From: an uncultured Chlorobiota bacterium
GTDB taxonomy: Bacteria; Bacteroidota; Kapaibacteriia; OLB7
NCBI GenBank assembly: GCA_946481475.1
Contig: CAMLOB010000193.1
Coordinates: 1-7,102, forward strand
Length of the DNA stretch: 7,102 bases
Reading direction: 5' to 3'
The translations under genes and the position numbers were made by a program. The notes under the pieces are model-generated. The model had not been told where the DNA came from, ran no database searches, and saw only the letters and a program-made list of their open reading frames with translations. Positions 6,141-7,102 of the stretch are shown one piece after another. Position 1 is the stretch's first letter. Each line of letters opens with the position of its first letter.

Positions 6141-6929
6141 ATGATTCGTGTGCATAATCTTTATAAAAGCTTCGGGGCGAAAAAAGTTCTGAAGGGAGTC
6201 TCCTTCGATATTCATCCGGGGGAGACGCTGGCGGTGATCGGCAAGTCCGGAACCGGCAAGAGCGTTCTGCTGAAACTGATCGTCGGCCTCTTGCAGCCGG
6301 ACGAAGGGTGGGTGGAGATCGAGGGGAAGCGGATTGACCGGATGAACGACCGCGAACTCTATGAAATGCGCAAGGAGATCGGCTACGTCTTTCAGGGAGC
6401 GGCTCTTTTCGATTCAATGACGGTCCTGGAAAATCTGACGCTCGGTCTGTACGAACATGGCGAACGGAATCGGGAGTATCTGGAGAAGGAGGCACAGAAA
6501 CGCCTGATCGATGTGGGGCTCCTTCCCAGCGCCGATATCGTCGTCCCCGATCAGTATGCCCTGGCCTGGAAATTGATCGCCGAGAAGAAACCGGCCGAGC
6601 TTTCCGGAGGGATGCGCAAGCGGGTCGGCGTTGCCAGGGCCCTTGTCGGGGATCCCAAATATGTGTTCTATGATGAACCGACAACCGGACTTGATCCGGT
6701 CACATCCGAACAGATCGACCGACTCGTCTGCGACCTTGCCGAGAAGCTTGATGTGACGTCGGTGGTCATCACGCACGACATCTTCAGCGTCTGGAATGTC
6801 GCCGACCGTGTCATCATGCTCGACGGAGGACTGATCCGGTTCGACGGACCGCCGGACGATCTTCGGCTGTCGGACGATCCGATTGTCCGGGAATTCGTTG
6901 AACGATATAACGGAGCGCCGTCGACGTAA
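6141..6929 (+). CDS. MlaF-like ABC transporter ATP-binding protein
   Basis: A 262-residue ABC ATPase. Walker A is GKSGTGKS (34-41), the Q-loop Gln85 is in FQGAALFDSMTVLEN, the signature LSGGM is at 154-158, Walker B is VFYDEP with Glu179, the D-loop is GLDP, and the switch His212 is in VITHD. FQGAALFDSMTV, LSGGMRKRVGVARAL and DEPTTGLDP are typical of the MlaF/Ttg2A/Mkl branch, whose members power phospholipid or lipid transport between membranes with an MlaE permease and an MlaD-type MCE protein. Neither partner is in the window: the vWA gene lies upstream and a convergent gene downstream. Residues 128-153, between VGL and LSGG, hold about 26 residues where MlaF proteins usually have about 10. 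No Shine-Dalgarno site precedes the ATG, but MIRVHNLYKSFG is a normal family start. It could instead serve another transporter of the same ATPase branch. Confidence 0.9.
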   Translation: MIRVHNLYKSFGAKKVLKGVSFDIHPGETLAVIGKSGTGKSVLLKLIVGLLQPDEGWVEIEGKRIDRMNDRELYEMRKEIGYVFQGAALFDSMTVLENLTLGLYEHGERNREYLEKEAQKRLIDVGLLPSADIVVPDQYALAWKLIAEKKPAELSGGMRKRVGVARALVGDPKYVFYDEPTTGLDPVTSEQIDRLVCDLAEKLDVTSVVITHDIFSVWNVADRVIMLDGGLIRFDGPPDDLRLSDDPIVREFVERYNGAPST

Positions 6930-6964
6930 GAAGGGAGTTCCTCTTTTGTGTCCTTTCCTTTCTG

Positions 6965-7102
6965 TTATTCCCGGATGATCTTCCGAGCGAGTACCTGTCC
7001 TTCCACCTCCATGCGGACCACGTAAACGCCCGCCGGCAGCGACGCCCCGGGCTCCCAGTCGATCCGGTGCTCGCCCGGTTCCACCGTTTCGTCGAGCAAC
7101 CG
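6965..7102 (-). CDS. C-terminal end of a secreted protein with type IX/FlgD-like sorting tail (partial)
   Basis: The minus strand from the right edge stays open for 45 codons and stops at TAA (6967-6965). The visible end includes GEHRIDWEPG, LPAGVYVVRM and a closing ARKIIRE. This is the pattern of C-terminal sorting domains of type IX secretion cargo (TIGR04183) and of FlgD Ig-like domains: G-H-I-W, then LPAGVY, then a hydrophobic strand and a basic K-I-I ending. In type IX cargo this tail directs export across the outer membrane and is cleaved. The rest of the gene lies beyond the window, so the passenger is unknown. It converges on the ABC ATPase gene with only 35 bases between the stop codons and no strong terminator there. 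Confidence 0.72.
   Translation of the reverse strand, partial: RLLDETVEPGEHRIDWEPGASLPAGVYVVRMEVEGQVLARKIIRE

Noticed and set aside
6928..6950. Weak hairpin (AAGGGAG-TTC-CTCTTTT) after the ABC ATPase
   Set aside because: Only three strong pairs next to the loop plus G-T and A-T pairs; too weak to call a terminator.
1..7102. CRISPR arrays, insertion sequences, rRNA or tRNA genes
   Set aside because: No spaced direct repeats, transposase motifs, terminal inverted repeats or RNA-gene signatures were seen.

Overview
The window most likely comes from a high-GC Gram-negative bacterium of the FCB group (Bacteroidota, Chlorobiota, Rhodothermota and relatives). Three things point that way. The right edge carries what looks like the C-terminal sorting tail of a type IX-secreted protein. 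There is a large HEXXHXXGXXH lipoprotein metalloprotease of a type common in that group. There is also a von Willebrand A lipoprotein with an N-terminal layout familiar from Bacteroidota. The phylum is an inference; nothing here fixes the genus.

Left part (1-956, minus strand): a compact two-gene unit. A 57-residue basic small protein (783-956) is followed after 7 bases by a TIR/nucleoside-deoxyribosyltransferase-like protein (150-775). The second gene is split by an apparent one-base loss near 459-467, so it is either decayed or holds a sequencing error. Sampled lines in this part are about 45-48% GC, against about 62% in a sampled line of the protease gene, which suggests an acquired accessory module. 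This pair is the best candidate in the window for a little-described system (defence or toxin-antitoxin-like), but its function is not shown by the sequence.

Middle (1054-4046, minus strand): a two-gene operon of a zinc metalloprotease lipoprotein (1545-4046) and a small CAP/SCP-domain lipoprotein (1054-1548), joined by an ATGA stop/start overlap. A 267-base divergent intergenic region (4047-4313) separates it from a plus-strand gene for a large lipoprotein with an acidic linker, a carboxypeptidase-regulatory-like beta domain and a vWA domain with an intact MIDAS motif (4314-6047). All three lipoproteins carry Phe at position -3 of the lipobox, and together they suggest a cell-envelope or cell-surface locus.

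Right part (6048-7102): a probable intrinsic terminator (6077-6109), then an MlaF-like ABC ATPase (6141-6929). The ATPase has no visible Shine-Dalgarno site, no permease or substrate-binding partner in the window, and an extra segment ahead of its signature motif. It converges on the 3' end of a minus-strand gene (6965-7102 and beyond) encoding the putative secretion-sorting tail. Long open frames antisense to the protease and vWA genes are treated as shadows.
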